Below, piece after piece: positions 9,321-18,289 of a stretch of DNA of 64,000 nucleotides. The stretch is from Pseudomonadota bacterium (lineage in GTDB: Bacteria; Desulfobacterota; Binatia; Binatales; Binataceae): the NCBI GenBank assembly GCA_021325355.1, contig JAJPHI010000020.1, forward strand, positions 1 to 64,000, given 5' to 3'. Position numbers and translations under genes: made by a program. The notes under the pieces were generated by a model, which searched no databases, had not been told where the DNA came from, and saw nothing but the letters and a program-made list of their open reading frames with translations. How positions within the stretch are numbered: position 1 is the first letter of the stretch; each line of letters opens with the position of its first letter.

Positions 9321-9847
9321 CCCCCAGATGATTCCAAATGAGCGAGATTACGCAGGCTATCGACAGGACTAGCTATAAGCGAACGCCAAAGATGCATCAA
9401 TAGATTTTATCAAGGCGCACGGAAACATCCTGAATGTCGCCGGCTGAAAGCCGCCGCCGAGGCCGTCTCAAAATGCCGAAGGCGCATCAGGCGGGCGCGC
9501 TACGGTGCCCGAATCTGGTCGATTCTCGATTCATCGGGACAGCGTGGTCGGAAGCCCGTTTGACGAAAAACGTGCTTTTTGAGCAATCTCGGGCTCGTGG
9601 TCAGGTTCATTAATCAACGATTCTGCTACTTCGACGTAGAACTTTAGTTATACGTTATTTGCAACGGCTTGTTGCTTGTTGACAAAAATCCGTGACTAGC
9701 TTCTGCGAATTGGGGTTAACAGCGCACAACTGATCGCAGCCTACCAATACCTGTCATTTGCTAAATGCGCCTTATTGGACGCGAAGATGTGATAGGGCAC
9801 TTTAGTTGCTTGTTAGGCTCTCCATCTTTTCTCGCTCGGGGGAGCTT
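9321..9847. other. Long intergenic region between divergent operons
   Basis: About 530 bp without a convincing gene separate the minus-strand carrier-protein cluster from the plus-strand glycosidase-like genes. The part from about 9600 to 9720 is AT-rich compared with its surroundings and holds a TTGACA at 9679-9684 without a good -10 partner. Apart from the minus-strand promoter at 9372-9400, nothing can be named. Promoters for the rightward genes are expected here. Confidence 0.5.
9372..9400 (-). promoter_or_regulatory. Sigma-70-type promoter of the carrier-protein cluster
   Basis: On the minus strand TTGATG and TATAGC are separated by exactly 17 bases, about 50 bases before the ATG of the first hydrolase gene. 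It is the best promoter-like pair in the 5' region of this seven-gene cluster. Confidence 0.5.
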
Positions 9848-11035
9848 ATGTCTTTATTTGTTTCTGCGAAACGACTGTTGCAGCGTTGGTTCGGGGGGAA
9901 CCGTCGGCGCCCGCTCCTTTTCGTCGGACTGGCGGGCGCGGTCTGCCTCCGTTCGGCGGTATGCCTTGCCGGCGATCTGTCGCTAAGCACGGTAAATCCC
10001 GCCACCAACAATAATTTCTCGGCCTCCACGATCGGCGGAGTCTATGCGTTCGGATCGCAAGCGATCTCCTACAACGGCAAGACCTGTCCCCAGGGTTGCC
10101 TCGATCAGAATATCGCCACCAATCCGTACATCGAGGGCGTCTTGCTCGGCTACAACTGGAATCAGATCGAGACCAGCGACGGTGTCTACAACTGGTCGTT
10201 GGTTGACAACCAAGTGGCGCTGGTAGGCGCGGCCGGCAAAGTGGCGACGATTGCGATCGCGGCGGGCGTCGAGACGCCGGGGTGGGTGTACAACGAAGGC
10301 GCGCAGAGCTTCAACGTCGTCTGGGACAAGGCCTGGGGCTTCACCCCATGCTCCAACCAGAGAATCCCAATCCCCTGGGATCCGGTTTTTCTGGCCAAGT
10401 GGCAGGCCTTCGTGACGGCCTTTGGGGCGCGCTATGACACCAACCCGACCGTCGCCTCAGTCAAGCTGACGGGCTTCAATTCCGAGACTGCCGAGCTGTT
10501 CCTCCCGCTGTCGATCAACGAACAGATCAATATCGGGGGGCACGTCTGCACCGGCCCGAACTACGTCACGCAATGGCAGGCGGCCGGCTATACGCGCACG
10601 CTCGGCGAGTATGCGTTCAATACCATCGAATCGTATTTCGCCGCGGCGTTTCCCAATACTCCGTTCGAAGCGATGAAGGGGCCGGCTGATTTTCCGCCGA
10701 TCGATGCCAACGGCAATATCCTCAATAAGACTGACGGCGAGGACGACCAGGCGAACACCGATGTAATAACGGCGGCGATAGCGACTTACGGTCAGCAGTT
10801 CGTGCTCCAGAACGACGGTCTATCAGCGACCTGGATCTGGAAGCTCGAGGAGAGCTACGCCAGTCAGATTAACACCGGTTACCAGATGGTTTCGTCACCT
10901 ATGGGCAACCAGTTGTCACCGGCGATTAATCTGGCGCTCGGTGGAGGGGCCACTTTCCTTGAGATCTCGGTACCCGATATCGACAATCCGCAGCAGACGC
11001 AGACGATCGATTCGGCGGCGCAGCAGCTTCCGTGA
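9848..11035 (+). CDS. Secreted glycoside-hydrolase-like TIM-barrel protein (paralogue 1)
   Basis: A 395-residue exported protein with a basic n-region (RRWFGGNRRR-like), a hydrophobic core and a cleavage site near CLAG. The body has features of clan GH-A-like glycosidases: DGVYNWSLVDNQV, a WVYNEGAQSF segment, PWDPVF, FGARYDTNPTVASVKLTGFN and a late WKLEESYASQ. Glu residues in the T-x-E segment after GFN and in the WKLE segment are kept in all three neighbouring paralogues and are candidate catalytic acids. The start is ATG 9848, preceded by GGGGGAG; a longer TTG start at 9806 would spoil the signal peptide. Substrate unknown. Confidence 0.7.
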   Translation: MSLFVSAKRLLQRWFGGNRRRPLLFVGLAGAVCLRSAVCLAGDLSLSTVNPATNNNFSASTIGGVYAFGSQAISYNGKTCPQGCLDQNIATNPYIEGVLLGYNWNQIETSDGVYNWSLVDNQVALVGAAGKVATIAIAAGVETPGWVYNEGAQSFNVVWDKAWGFTPCSNQRIPIPWDPVFLAKWQAFVTAFGARYDTNPTVASVKLTGFNSETAELFLPLSINEQINIGGHVCTGPNYVTQWQAAGYTRTLGEYAFNTIESYFAAAFPNTPFEAMKGPADFPPIDANGNILNKTDGEDDQANTDVITAAIATYGQQFVLQNDGLSATWIWKLEESYASQINTGYQMVSSPMGNQLSPAINLALGGGATFLEISVPDIDNPQQTQTIDSAAQQLP

Positions 11036-11080
11036 TGGCATGCGCTTGAGGAATTAGGTAGTGCTTGCAGTGAGAAACGC

Positions 11081-11115
11081 TCTGCCGGACAGTGAGTCCG
11101 GCGCTGTCCGGCAGA
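11081..11115 (+). terminator. Hairpin after glycosidase-like gene 1
   Basis: A perfect 12-bp inverted repeat (tctgccggacag / ctgtccggcaga) with an 11-base loop lies 45 bases after the stop codon of the first paralogue. No T-tract follows, so it may end or only stabilise the transcript. Confidence 0.5.
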
Positions 11116-11159
11116 AGCAGCTTCGGTGCATTACATAGTTAAGAGCGCTAATGCTCGAT

Positions 11160-11280
11160 AAGGTGTCGCGCAATTCAAGAAAGGAGGATTCATTCGTGCG
11201 GATTTAACCAAAAGAGAAACACCTTGAGGGGGAGAATCGTATAGCAATCCGCAGGGCTTTCGGCCCGGCATGGGGGGAAA
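11160..11280 (+). promoter_or_regulatory. Possible structured 5' leader of glycosidase-like gene 2
   Basis: Two 7-base complementary pairs cross each other: aaggtgt (11160-11166) with acacctt (11219-11225), and gcggatt (11198-11204) with aatccgc (11246-11252). This is a pseudoknot topology. A strong ribosome-site sequence (aaaggagg, near 11180) stands before only a four-codon GTG-CGG-ATT-TAA frame. No known riboswitch is recognised. Confidence 0.25.
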
Positions 11281-12444
11281 ATGAAGAGAGGGACTATCTG
11301 CAGATCGGTCTGCAGCGAGCGGGGGCTCGCTGCGATCCTCGGACTCTGTGCGATCCTGCTTGGACTCGCACCTGGCACGGCGCGCGCTGGCAATCCGATA
11401 TTGTCAACTAGCAATCCCGCCACCAATGGGAATTTTTCGCCAACGGTTATCGGGGGAGTGATCGCCTTCGGCGCGCAGGCTATTCAATACACGCGCCAGG
11501 CGCCGAACGGACAGTTGGATCCCGGCATCGCCGCGAACTCGGACGTCGCCGGCGTCTATGTTAATTTCGGCTGGAGCTCGATCGAAACCGCCGACGGGAC
11601 GTATGCCTGGAGCCAGGTCGACAACGCGGTCAACGCGGTCATCGCCGGCGGCAAGAAGGTAGTTATCGGCATCACCGCCGGTGTGGCAACACCGTCGTGG
11701 GTGTACGCAGAAGGGGCGAAGTCCTTTGGCGTCGTATGGGATCGCGGCTGGGGTTATACGCCATGCACGAACCTGCTAATCCCGATTCCGTGGGACTCGA
11801 CCTTTCAAGCGAAGTGGGCGGCGTTCGTCAGCGCCTTCGGCGCGCGTTACGACACCAATCCCAATGTTGTCGCGGTGAAGCTCGAGGGTTTCAACTCCTT
11901 CACTTCTGAGATAGCGCTGCCGCTCACGGTCAACGAGAAAATCAATATCAACGGCCACAGTTGCACCGGGCCGAACTACCCGAAGAAATGGCAAAACGTG
12001 GGTTACACGAGAACGCTCGCCGAAGCTGCCTGGAATGATATTGCGGCAGACTTTGCTTCCGCTTTCCCGAATACGCCGTGGGAAGCGATGATGGAGCCGG
12101 CGACCTTTCCGCCGATCGATCAGAACGGGAACCTGCTTAGTTCGCCTGAGGATAACCAGGCCGTCACCGACGTGGTCAGCGGAGCGATCACCAATTACGG
12201 CGACCAGTTCGTTCTGGCCAACGACGGACTCTCGGCAAGCTGGGTGTGGAAAACCGAGGAGAGCTACGCCAGCCAGATTCCTACCGGTTATCAGATGCTG
12301 AACAGTCCGATGGGCAGTCAGTTGGCGGGAGCGGTCAACCTGGGACTCACGGCCAACCCGGCGTATCTGGAAATCTCTGATCCGGATATCGACAACCCGA
12401 ATCAGGCTTCGACGATTGCGTTTGCGGCAGCCTCGCTTCCGTGA
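11281..12444 (+). CDS. Secreted glycoside-hydrolase-like TIM-barrel protein (paralogue 2)
   Basis: The 387-residue protein is a full-length paralogue of the gene before it and of the C-terminal half of the gene after it. A signal peptide (hydrophobic AAILGLCAILLGLAPG, cleavage near ARA-G) is followed by the same landmarks: ETADGTYAWSQVDN, WVYAEGAKSF, PWDSTF, FGARYDTNPNVVAVKLEGFN and KTEESYASQ. In the GFN segment one Glu of paralogue 1 is Phe here, but the following T-S-E Glu is kept. GGGGGG lies three bases before the ATG. The three genes probably act outside the cell on related glycans; the substrate is unknown. Confidence 0.7.
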   Translation: MKRGTICRSVCSERGLAAILGLCAILLGLAPGTARAGNPILSTSNPATNGNFSPTVIGGVIAFGAQAIQYTRQAPNGQLDPGIAANSDVAGVYVNFGWSSIETADGTYAWSQVDNAVNAVIAGGKKVVIGITAGVATPSWVYAEGAKSFGVVWDRGWGYTPCTNLLIPIPWDSTFQAKWAAFVSAFGARYDTNPNVVAVKLEGFNSFTSEIALPLTVNEKININGHSCTGPNYPKKWQNVGYTRTLAEAAWNDIAADFASAFPNTPWEAMMEPATFPPIDQNGNLLSSPEDNQAVTDVVSGAITNYGDQFVLANDGLSASWVWKTEESYASQIPTGYQMLNSPMGSQLAGAVNLGLTANPAYLEISDPDIDNPNQASTIAFAAASLP

Positions 12445-12466
12445 TGCGCTAGCAGGCCAAGCCCTA

Positions 12467-12498
12467 GCGACGGCTTCCCGAAGGCGGGGAGCCGTCGC
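12467..12498 (+). terminator. Hairpin after glycosidase-like gene 2
   Basis: A 13-bp stem with one T-G pair (gcgacggcttccc / ggggagccgtcgc) and a 6-base loop lies 22 bases after the stop codon. The sequence after it (agtttaatt) is only weakly T-rich. Confidence 0.55.
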
Positions 12499-12633
12499 AG
12501 TTTAATTGCGACTCTCCGCCCCTCGGTTGATAGGACTGTCGCTCTTAAGCTCTTTAGGACGCTCTTGTCGGCAGGTTTTTGACTATGCGACTGTATCGTG
12601 TCAGCAGACCGGGATTTCAGAGGACACGACACG

Positions 12634-15024
12634 GTGAGATCGGCGCCAACCAACGCGGTGCGCGACAAGCCAGCTTTCCGGGCGGCGCGCGCGGCGGCGT
12701 TCGCTTGTGGATTGTTGATCCTCGCGCGGCCTGCTCCTGCGAGGGCGGCTGCGACACCGTTGTGCGTCAACCCGGCAGCATCATCGTGCTATGCGACGAT
12801 TCAGGCCGCCGTCAACGCCGCGAGCACCAAAGCGACGATCAACGTCGCGGCCGGGACCTACAACGAAAACCTTTCGATCAACCTTGCGCCCGCCGGCAGC
12901 AAACCGCGGAAATTCAGCCTGACAATCGCTGCCGATGGATCGGGGCCGGTGCTGATAAACGGGCAGGGCGGCAGCGTTATCACCGTCGGCGCGAAGACCA
13001 CATTGAGCGTGTCGGGCACGACCGCCGGCAATTCACTGATCACAATCGCAGGCGGCAACGCTGCGAGCGGCGGCGGTATCTCAGCCGACGACGCGACCAT
13101 CGTCCTTACCGACTGTATAATCACTAGTAATCAGGCCGACGAGGGTGCGGGAATCTATCTTGATAACGGCAAGAGTCTCACCATCGTCGATTCGACGATA
13201 GACTCGAATACTGCGTCGGGCCCGGACGAGCTGGGTGGCGGCATTTATTTCGCTGGCGCGGGTACCGCCGACAAGGTATCGATCACCAACTCGACGATCA
13301 GCGGCAATATGGCCAATGAGGGCGCAGGCGCCTACCTGCTGGCACCGGACGCGACGCTTACCGCCAGCACGATCAGCGGCAACACGGCGACGGATCTGGT
13401 GACGGCGGGCGGCGATTCCGGCGGTGATGGCGCCGGCGTCTATCTCGATGGCGGGAAGCTCACGGTGCTCGACAGCACGATCAGCGGCAACGTCGCGACC
13501 AACGGCAGCTCCTCCGACGCGCTCGGCGGCGGTCTCGAGAATCATCTGGGCAAGATGGTGCTGAACAACGCGACGATCGCCGCAAACAGCGCCGGCAGCG
13601 GAGGCGGAATTGAAACCTCGACCGGGCAGAAATTCACCACCAGCAATTCAATTATCGCCGACAACTCGGCGACGATCACCGGCAACGACTGCGCGGGCGC
13701 AATCGAATCGAAGGGCTACAATCTCATCCTGGATGAAAGCGGCTGCACGCTGACCGTCAGCGCGGCGCTGGCCGCAACTGATTTGACCGGCGCCGCCAAC
13801 GATCCGCAATTGGAGGAACTCGCGCTGAATGCGCCCGGGACGACGGCGACGATGGCGCTGCCGCTGACCTCAGTCGCGGTCGGGGCCGGGAATCCGAAGA
13901 AACCGACGGGCAGTAATTATACGTGCCTGCCGACCGATCAGCGCGGAATCCCGCGCTGGAAAGGCAACTGCGATATCGGTGCGTTCGAGCCGCAAAACTT
14001 TTCCGCCAGCGTCGTCGGCGGCGTCTACGCGCTGAATCCGATAACCGGTCGCAAGCGCAGATTGGACGCGGGCGTCCGCGCGAACAGCAACGTCGTCGGT
14101 ATCCTGGAGGCTTACAACTGGAAGGATATCGAGACCGCGGACGGCGTCTATGACTGGACGATGATCGATCGCGATATCAAGACCGCCGCGGCTGCCGGTA
14201 AAAGGATGACGATGTCGGTGCAGGCCGGCGTTTACACGCCTTCGTGGGTGTATCGGAAGGGCGCGCAGGCCTTCCAGATAACGTGGGATAAGCAATGGGG
14301 GTTCGCGGCGTGCTCGCAACAGCAGCTTCCGGTTCCCTGGGACCCGGTGTTTCAACAGGCGTGGGCGGGATTCGTAGCGGCCTTCGGTGCCCGCTATGGC
14401 GCGAATCCGACGGTGGCGTCGGTCAAGCTGACGGGGTTTAACGGCGAGACACCCGAACTCGCGCTGCCGTTGTCGCAGGGCATACCGATCACGGTTGGCG
14501 CGACGCTATGCAACACGGCGCCGAACTATGTCACGGAGTGGCAATCGATACCGCCGCCCGACGGTCCGTATACCCGCACGCTGGCCGAGACGGCGTGGGA
14601 GACTATCGCCGCAGAATTTGCCGCAGCCTTTCCGGCGAAGCCGTTTTCCGCCGAGATGGAGCCGGTGGATTTCCCGCCGATTGATGCGAACGGGAACGTA
14701 ATCCCCGGCGCCGTCGAGGACGATACCGCCAACACTGACGTGATCAACTGGGCGATCGCCAACTACAATCAGCAGTTCGTGCTGCAGAACGACGGGCTCT
14801 CGTACGACTGGGTCTGGCCGTTGGAGGGCCGCTACACGAGTCAGATCAATACGGGCTATCAGATGGTCAGTTCGACGATGGGCAGCAGCTCCCTCACCGG
14901 GCTCACACCGGCGGTGGATCTGGCGCTCACGGCTGCGCCCAAGTTTCTGGAGATCGGCACACCGGACATCGACAATCCGGCCCTCGCTTCGACCATCGCG
15001 CTGGCGGCGTCGCAACTGCCCTAG
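12634..15024 (+). CDS. Secreted fusion: parallel beta-helix plus glycoside-hydrolase-like domain (paralogue 3)
   Basis: About 796 residues. A signal peptide (AAAFACGLLILARPAPARA) leads into a beta-helix domain of about 400 residues. That domain opens with the CYATIQAAVNAAS / INVAAGTYNENL pattern of pectate-lyase-like proteins and has many TISGNTA-type coils. It ends near CDIGAFEPQ. The last 330 residues repeat the fold of the two upstream genes: ETADGVYDWTMID, WVYRKGAQAF, PWDPVF, FGARYGANPTVASVKLTGFN and a late WPLEGRYTSQ. I chose GTG 12634 because AGAGGA lies nine bases upstream; GTG 12598 is the alternative. The fusion suggests a polymer-binding helix joined to a hydrolase-like domain. Confidence 0.72.
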   Translation: MRSAPTNAVRDKPAFRAARAAAFACGLLILARPAPARAAATPLCVNPAASSCYATIQAAVNAASTKATINVAAGTYNENLSINLAPAGSKPRKFSLTIAADGSGPVLINGQGGSVITVGAKTTLSVSGTTAGNSLITIAGGNAASGGGISADDATIVLTDCIITSNQADEGAGIYLDNGKSLTIVDSTIDSNTASGPDELGGGIYFAGAGTADKVSITNSTISGNMANEGAGAYLLAPDATLTASTISGNTATDLVTAGGDSGGDGAGVYLDGGKLTVLDSTISGNVATNGSSSDALGGGLENHLGKMVLNNATIAANSAGSGGGIETSTGQKFTTSNSIIADNSATITGNDCAGAIESKGYNLILDESGCTLTVSAALAATDLTGAANDPQLEELALNAPGTTATMALPLTSVAVGAGNPKKPTGSNYTCLPTDQRGIPRWKGNCDIGAFEPQNFSASVVGGVYALNPITGRKRRLDAGVRANSNVVGILEAYNWKDIETADGVYDWTMIDRDIKTAAAAGKRMTMSVQAGVYTPSWVYRKGAQAFQITWDKQWGFAACSQQQLPVPWDPVFQQAWAGFVAAFGARYGANPTVASVKLTGFNGETPELALPLSQGIPITVGATLCNTAPNYVTEWQSIPPPDGPYTRTLAETAWETIAAEFAAAFPAKPFSAEMEPVDFPPIDANGNVIPGAVEDDTANTDVINWAIANYNQQFVLQNDGLSYDWVWPLEGRYTSQINTGYQMVSSTMGSSSLTGLTPAVDLALTAAPKFLEIGTPDIDNPALASTIALAASQLP

Positions 15025-15068
15025 GGCATAGTGACAAGGTTCGCGGACCGTCTGCATAATGGGGCGCG

Positions 15069-15608
15069 ATGGCCTCGTTTCATCTGCTCGCGCCGCTGAA
15101 TTCGCTCCTGAACAGCCTTGCAGCGATCCTGCTCGCGTGCGGCTTTTACTGCATCAGGCGCAAGTGGGTACGCGCCCATCGGCGGTTCATGCTGTCGGCG
15201 CTGGCGACTTCCGCGCTGTTTCTTTGCTCCTACTCGATTTACCATTACGAAGTCGGCGAGGTCCGTTTCCAGGGTCAGGGATGGGTGCGGCCTTTGTATT
15301 TCAGCGTGCTGACTTCGCACGTGGTGCTCGCCGCGGTGATCGTGCCGCTGGCGCTGATAACGGTCACCCGCGCGATGCGCGGCAATATCGCGCGCCATCG
15401 TCGGATCGCGCGCTGGACGCTGCCGATTTGGCTCTACGTATCGATCACGGGCGTGATCGTCTACCTCATGTGTTACCGGCTTTATGCGCCGGGCTACACG
15501 CGCGCGACCAGCTCGGCGGGAGCGGCGCTCGCGACGCATCAAGCAGGCCTGGCGGCGGCCCGACCCGCGCCGAAGCTGCCGCAGTCTGTGAAAATCCCTT
15601 CATCCTGA
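15069..15608 (+). CDS. DUF420 (YozB/CtaM-like) membrane protein
   Basis: This 179-residue protein has four to five membrane segments and the DUF420 pattern: LNSLLNSLAAILL, H-x-x-FMLSALATSALFL, SYSIYHY, LYFSVLTSHVVLAA and PIWLYVSITGVIVYLM. The conserved histidines are present. Members of the family that have been studied (CtaM) help to assemble haem-A cytochrome oxidases; others have no assigned role. No oxidase gene is nearby, so the role here is inferred only from the family. A Pro/Ala-rich tail of about 35 residues is extra. Confidence 0.82.
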   Translation: MASFHLLAPLNSLLNSLAAILLACGFYCIRRKWVRAHRRFMLSALATSALFLCSYSIYHYEVGEVRFQGQGWVRPLYFSVLTSHVVLAAVIVPLALITVTRAMRGNIARHRRIARWTLPIWLYVSITGVIVYLMCYRLYAPGYTRATSSAGAALATHQAGLAAARPAPKLPQSVKIPSS

Positions 15609-15639
15609 ATAGAATCGGCCGGCAGCTAAGGAGCCTGGT

Positions 15640-16068
15640 ATGGCGCACGCAGATGAAATCAAGAGCGCACTCGATAAGTTCTATCGCGGTTATATCGACG
15701 CCTTTAACCGCGAGGACCTCGATCACTTTCTGAATTGCTTCGCCATCCCACACGCCTGGGTGAGCGGCGAGCGCGGGCTGGTTACGATCACCAGCGAAGT
15801 GGACCATCAGAAGGGCTTCAGCCGCATCATGGCGGATCTGAAGTCGCGCGGATGGGCCCGGTCGGCGATCGATCATTTCCACGCGTGGGCGCTCGCCGAT
15901 CAGCTAGGCATGATCCTCGCCGATTACACGCGCTACAAGACCGACGGCTCGATCCTCGAGCAGGGTCGCGCCTGCTATACCGTGCGCCGCGACGGGGAAG
16001 CCTGGAAGATCGTTTCCTTGAGCGAAGTAAAAGCGCCGTTTCTCGGTCCCGGCGACGTCCCGCGTTGA
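15640..16068 (+). CDS. SnoaL/NTF2-like protein
   Basis: The 142-residue protein has the alpha+beta cone pattern of the NTF2-like superfamily: an N-terminal helix IKSALDKFYRGYIDAFNREDLDHFLNCF is followed by alternating strands that end in KIVSLSEVKAPF. The family includes small isomerases, hydrolases and ligand-binding proteins, and no catalytic residue is diagnostic here. AAGGAG precedes the ATG by seven bases. It follows the DUF420 gene by 31 bp and may share its transcript. Confidence 0.7.
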   Translation: MAHADEIKSALDKFYRGYIDAFNREDLDHFLNCFAIPHAWVSGERGLVTITSEVDHQKGFSRIMADLKSRGWARSAIDHFHAWALADQLGMILADYTRYKTDGSILEQGRACYTVRRDGEAWKIVSLSEVKAPFLGPGDVPR

Positions 16069-16107
16069 TCGGCGGGATATAATCGGGTTCGGCAGGTTCG
16101 CGAGCCC

Positions 16108-16317
16108 TCAGTAAATCGGCTTGGGGGCGGAAGCCTGCGGGCTCGCCTCGGCGCTGGGGGAGCCCTGCGTCTGTTGCGGCATCCCGGGCAGCGTGCCGGT
16201 CTTGTGATACTGGTACGCTTCATAACCGAGCGACCCGGCCATCAGCGGCAGGCATCCGGACGCCAGCAAGGCGAGGATCAAAAGGAAGCCAAGGAATAAG
16301 GCGCGCCTAGAGCACAT
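16108..16317 (-). CDS. Small lipoprotein
   Basis: The 69-residue protein has a short basic start, a hydrophobic stretch (FLGFLLILALLASGC) ending in a lipobox with Cys22, then a short Pro/Gln/Ser-rich tail. It should be a lipoprotein of the inner or outer membrane. It overlaps the end of the MgtC-like gene upstream by 11 bp, so the two are probably co-translated. No function can be assigned. Confidence 0.6.
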   Translation of the reverse strand: MCSRRALFLGFLLILALLASGCLPLMAGSLGYEAYQYHKTGTLPGMPQQTQGSPSAEASPQASAPKPIY

Positions 16318-17584
16318 TGATCCGCCAGAAAATAATGCCGCTCGCGAGCAGCATCAGCGCAAGCCCCAGCCCGACACGAATAGCCAGAGTGCGGCCGGCG
16401 ACGGTCAAAACGATCGCAAACTTCACCACGGTGTTCACGCTGGCCACGATTAGCACGGCCGTCGCGGCGACCGCCGCCGGAACTTGTCCCGCGTGGACCA
16501 TCGAGGCCACCGAAAGGCTGAGCGCATCGACGTCGACCAGGCCATCGAGCGCCGCGAACGCGTAAAGACCGTGGTTGCCGAGATAGGCCTGGATTGCCCG
16601 TGCGAGAATCATGAGAACCGCGATGGTTGCGCCGAACTTGAGCGCCGTGGCGAGGTCGAGCGGGTTTTCGTGGCGGATTTCGGGGTTGACGATCGCCCGG
16701 CCGTAGCCGCGCCAGGCCAGCAACGCGGCGGCGGCCAGGCCGGTCACACCAGCCGCCACCATCGACGGCGCCATCACACGGTCCATGTCGGAACGTGAGA
16801 TGGCCAGCACGAGCACAATCCGCGGGTACATGATCGCGCAGGCGGTGACGATCGCGGCGGCGACGAGGTTGGTCTGTTCGGCGTCGTGGCCGTCGCGATG
16901 GGCGAACTCGAGGGCGACAGCGGTCGAAGAGACCAGACCGCCGAAGATACCTGTCAGCAGTACGCCGATTTCGGCGCCGAAGAGGCGCGCCGCAAAATAG
17001 CCGGCATAGGAAATCGCCGCGACCAGCACCACCATCCACCAGATGCGGTAGGGATTGAGCGCATGCCAGGGACCGAAGTCGTGATCGGGCAGGATTGGCA
17101 GGAGCACCAGCGAGATGAGCAGCAGGCGCAACGTCGCCAACAGCTCGGCGCGATCGATGCGATTAAGCAGGGCGTGCAGCTCGGGCTTCAGACCCAGCAC
17201 GATACTGACGACGACCGCCGTCGAAGCGGCGGGCGCGGCAGCTCCGCCGCCGGCCATCGCGCCGAGGCCGAAGGCGATGAGTCCGGCGATCGTCGTGGTC
17301 AGGCTCACGTCGGGCTCGCGCGCGGTCTCCCGCCAGTAGCCGCTCACCAGGGCCGCTCCGACCACGAGACCCATCACGGCGAGCAAAGCTATGCGAATCG
17401 GACCCCATCCGAGAGTGGAAAACAGCGCGCCGAGCAGACTGATCAGACCAAAAGTGCGGAAGCCGGCGGCGCGCGAGCCTTCGGGCAGGTCGCGCCGCTC
17501 CCATCCGCGCTCGAGCCCGATCAACAGACCGATAGCAAGCGCTATCGCCAAACGCCTGAGGACCTCGAGGGTGTCGAGCGGCAT
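16307..17584 (-). CDS. MgtC/SapB family membrane protein with DUF4010 region
   Basis: A 425-residue polytopic protein. The N-terminal part starts with LAIALAIGLLIGLERGWERR, typical of MgtC/SapB. The long C-terminal part, with repeated hydrophobic segments, matches the DUF4010 arrangement. About 12 membrane segments are visible. MgtC proteins are linked to magnesium limitation and to control of ATP synthase, but this larger form has no well-tested function. A small lipoprotein gene overlaps its 3' end by 11 bp. Confidence 0.82.
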   Translation of the reverse strand: MPLDTLEVLRRLAIALAIGLLIGLERGWERRDLPEGSRAAGFRTFGLISLLGALFSTLGWGPIRIALLAVMGLVVGAALVSGYWRETAREPDVSLTTTIAGLIAFGLGAMAGGGAAAPAASTAVVVSIVLGLKPELHALLNRIDRAELLATLRLLLISLVLLPILPDHDFGPWHALNPYRIWWMVVLVAAISYAGYFAARLFGAEIGVLLTGIFGGLVSSTAVALEFAHRDGHDAEQTNLVAAAIVTACAIMYPRIVLVLAISRSDMDRVMAPSMVAAGVTGLAAAALLAWRGYGRAIVNPEIRHENPLDLATALKFGATIAVLMILARAIQAYLGNHGLYAFAALDGLVDVDALSLSVASMVHAGQVPAAVAATAVLIVASVNTVVKFAIVLTVAGRTLAIRVGLGLALMLLASGIIFWRINVL

Positions 17585-17633
17585 CCCGCCTGAGCTTAGT
17601 CAGCAGCCCTCGAGCGCGGAAGCCATCGGAAAG

Positions 17634-17665
17634 CAAAAAGCCGGAGTGAGTCCTCCGGCTTTTGC
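17634..17665 (-). terminator. Rho-independent terminator of hsp20
   Basis: An 11-bp stem (aaaagccggag / ctccggctttt, 17636-17646 and 17653-17663) with a 6-base loop lies 40 bases after the hsp20 stop. On the minus strand it is followed by TTTTTGCTTT, a classical terminator. Confidence 0.8.
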
Positions 17666-17702
17666 GCGATGCGCCGACGCGGGGCGCTGCGGCGGTGGAC
17701 GG

Positions 17703-18182
17703 TCAGGCGGCCTTATGCTCGACCTGGGCCGGTGCGTGGTCAGTGACCGGGATACGGCGCGCCGCCGCTTCCGGGGCGAGCGGCATGGTCAGCTCGAGAA
17801 CGCCGTGCTGATAGTTGGCCTTGATCTGCTCCGCGTTGACGCCGCGCGGCAGAGTCAGGGTGTGCTCGAAGCGGCCGTAGCTGACCTGCTCGCCGTCCTT
17901 GCTCTCGGTGGAGCGGCGTTCGCGCGTCGCCTTGATCGTCAAGGTGTTGCCGACGGTCGATACGTCGATATTTTTCGGATCGACGCCCGGCAGGTCGCAC
18001 CTTACGATCCACTTGTCATTGTCGAAATGGGTCTCGACACCCGACCACTGCGACCAACCCCAGGCCGCCCGGTCGCTCCGTCCGAAAAAGCGTTCGAACA
18101 GGTCGTCAATCTCCGAACGAAAGCGCTCGAGTGACGGCCACAGAGGCCACAACTCCTGGCGCCGTTGCAGTTCACCCGGCAT
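17703..18182 (-). CDS. Small heat-shock protein, Hsp20 family
   Basis: The 159-residue ATP-independent holdase has an N-terminal aromatic region (WPLWPSLERF), then an alpha-crystallin domain from about residue 48: WIVRCDLPGVDPKNIDVS, then LTLPRGVNAEQIKANYQHGVLELTMP. The C-terminal RIPV is the I-x-V type motif used in oligomer assembly. The ATG at 18182 is chosen over a TTG nine bases earlier because AAGGAGG lies ten bases upstream. An inverted repeat lies in the 5' region and a strong terminator follows, so the gene is its own unit. Confidence 0.93.
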   Translation of the reverse strand: MPGELQRRQELWPLWPSLERFRSEIDDLFERFFGRSDRAAWGWSQWSGVETHFDNDKWIVRCDLPGVDPKNIDVSTVGNTLTIKATRERRSTESKDGEQVSYGRFEHTLTLPRGVNAEQIKANYQHGVLELTMPLAPEAAARRIPVTDHAPAQVEHKAA

Positions 18183-18213
18183 AGCTCTCAAACCTCCTTG
18201 TCATCGTCTGATT

Positions 18214-18231
18214 GTGTGGCGTGCGCCACAC
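18214..18231 (-). promoter_or_regulatory. Inverted repeat upstream of hsp20
   Basis: A perfect repeat gtgtggc-gtgc-gccacac lies 32-49 bases before the hsp20 start. It could be a repressor operator or an RNA hairpin near the ribosome site. It does not match the CIRCE sequence. Confidence 0.35.
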
Positions 18232-18289
18232 CCTGAAATTTAAGTTCGGTTTGAGATTCGGCAAGTGCCGAGCGCGGCGGAGCGGACGC

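Noticed and set aside
9678-9710. TTGACA at 9679-9684 as promoter of the glycosidase-like genes
   Set aside because: No acceptable -10 box lies 16-18 bases downstream.
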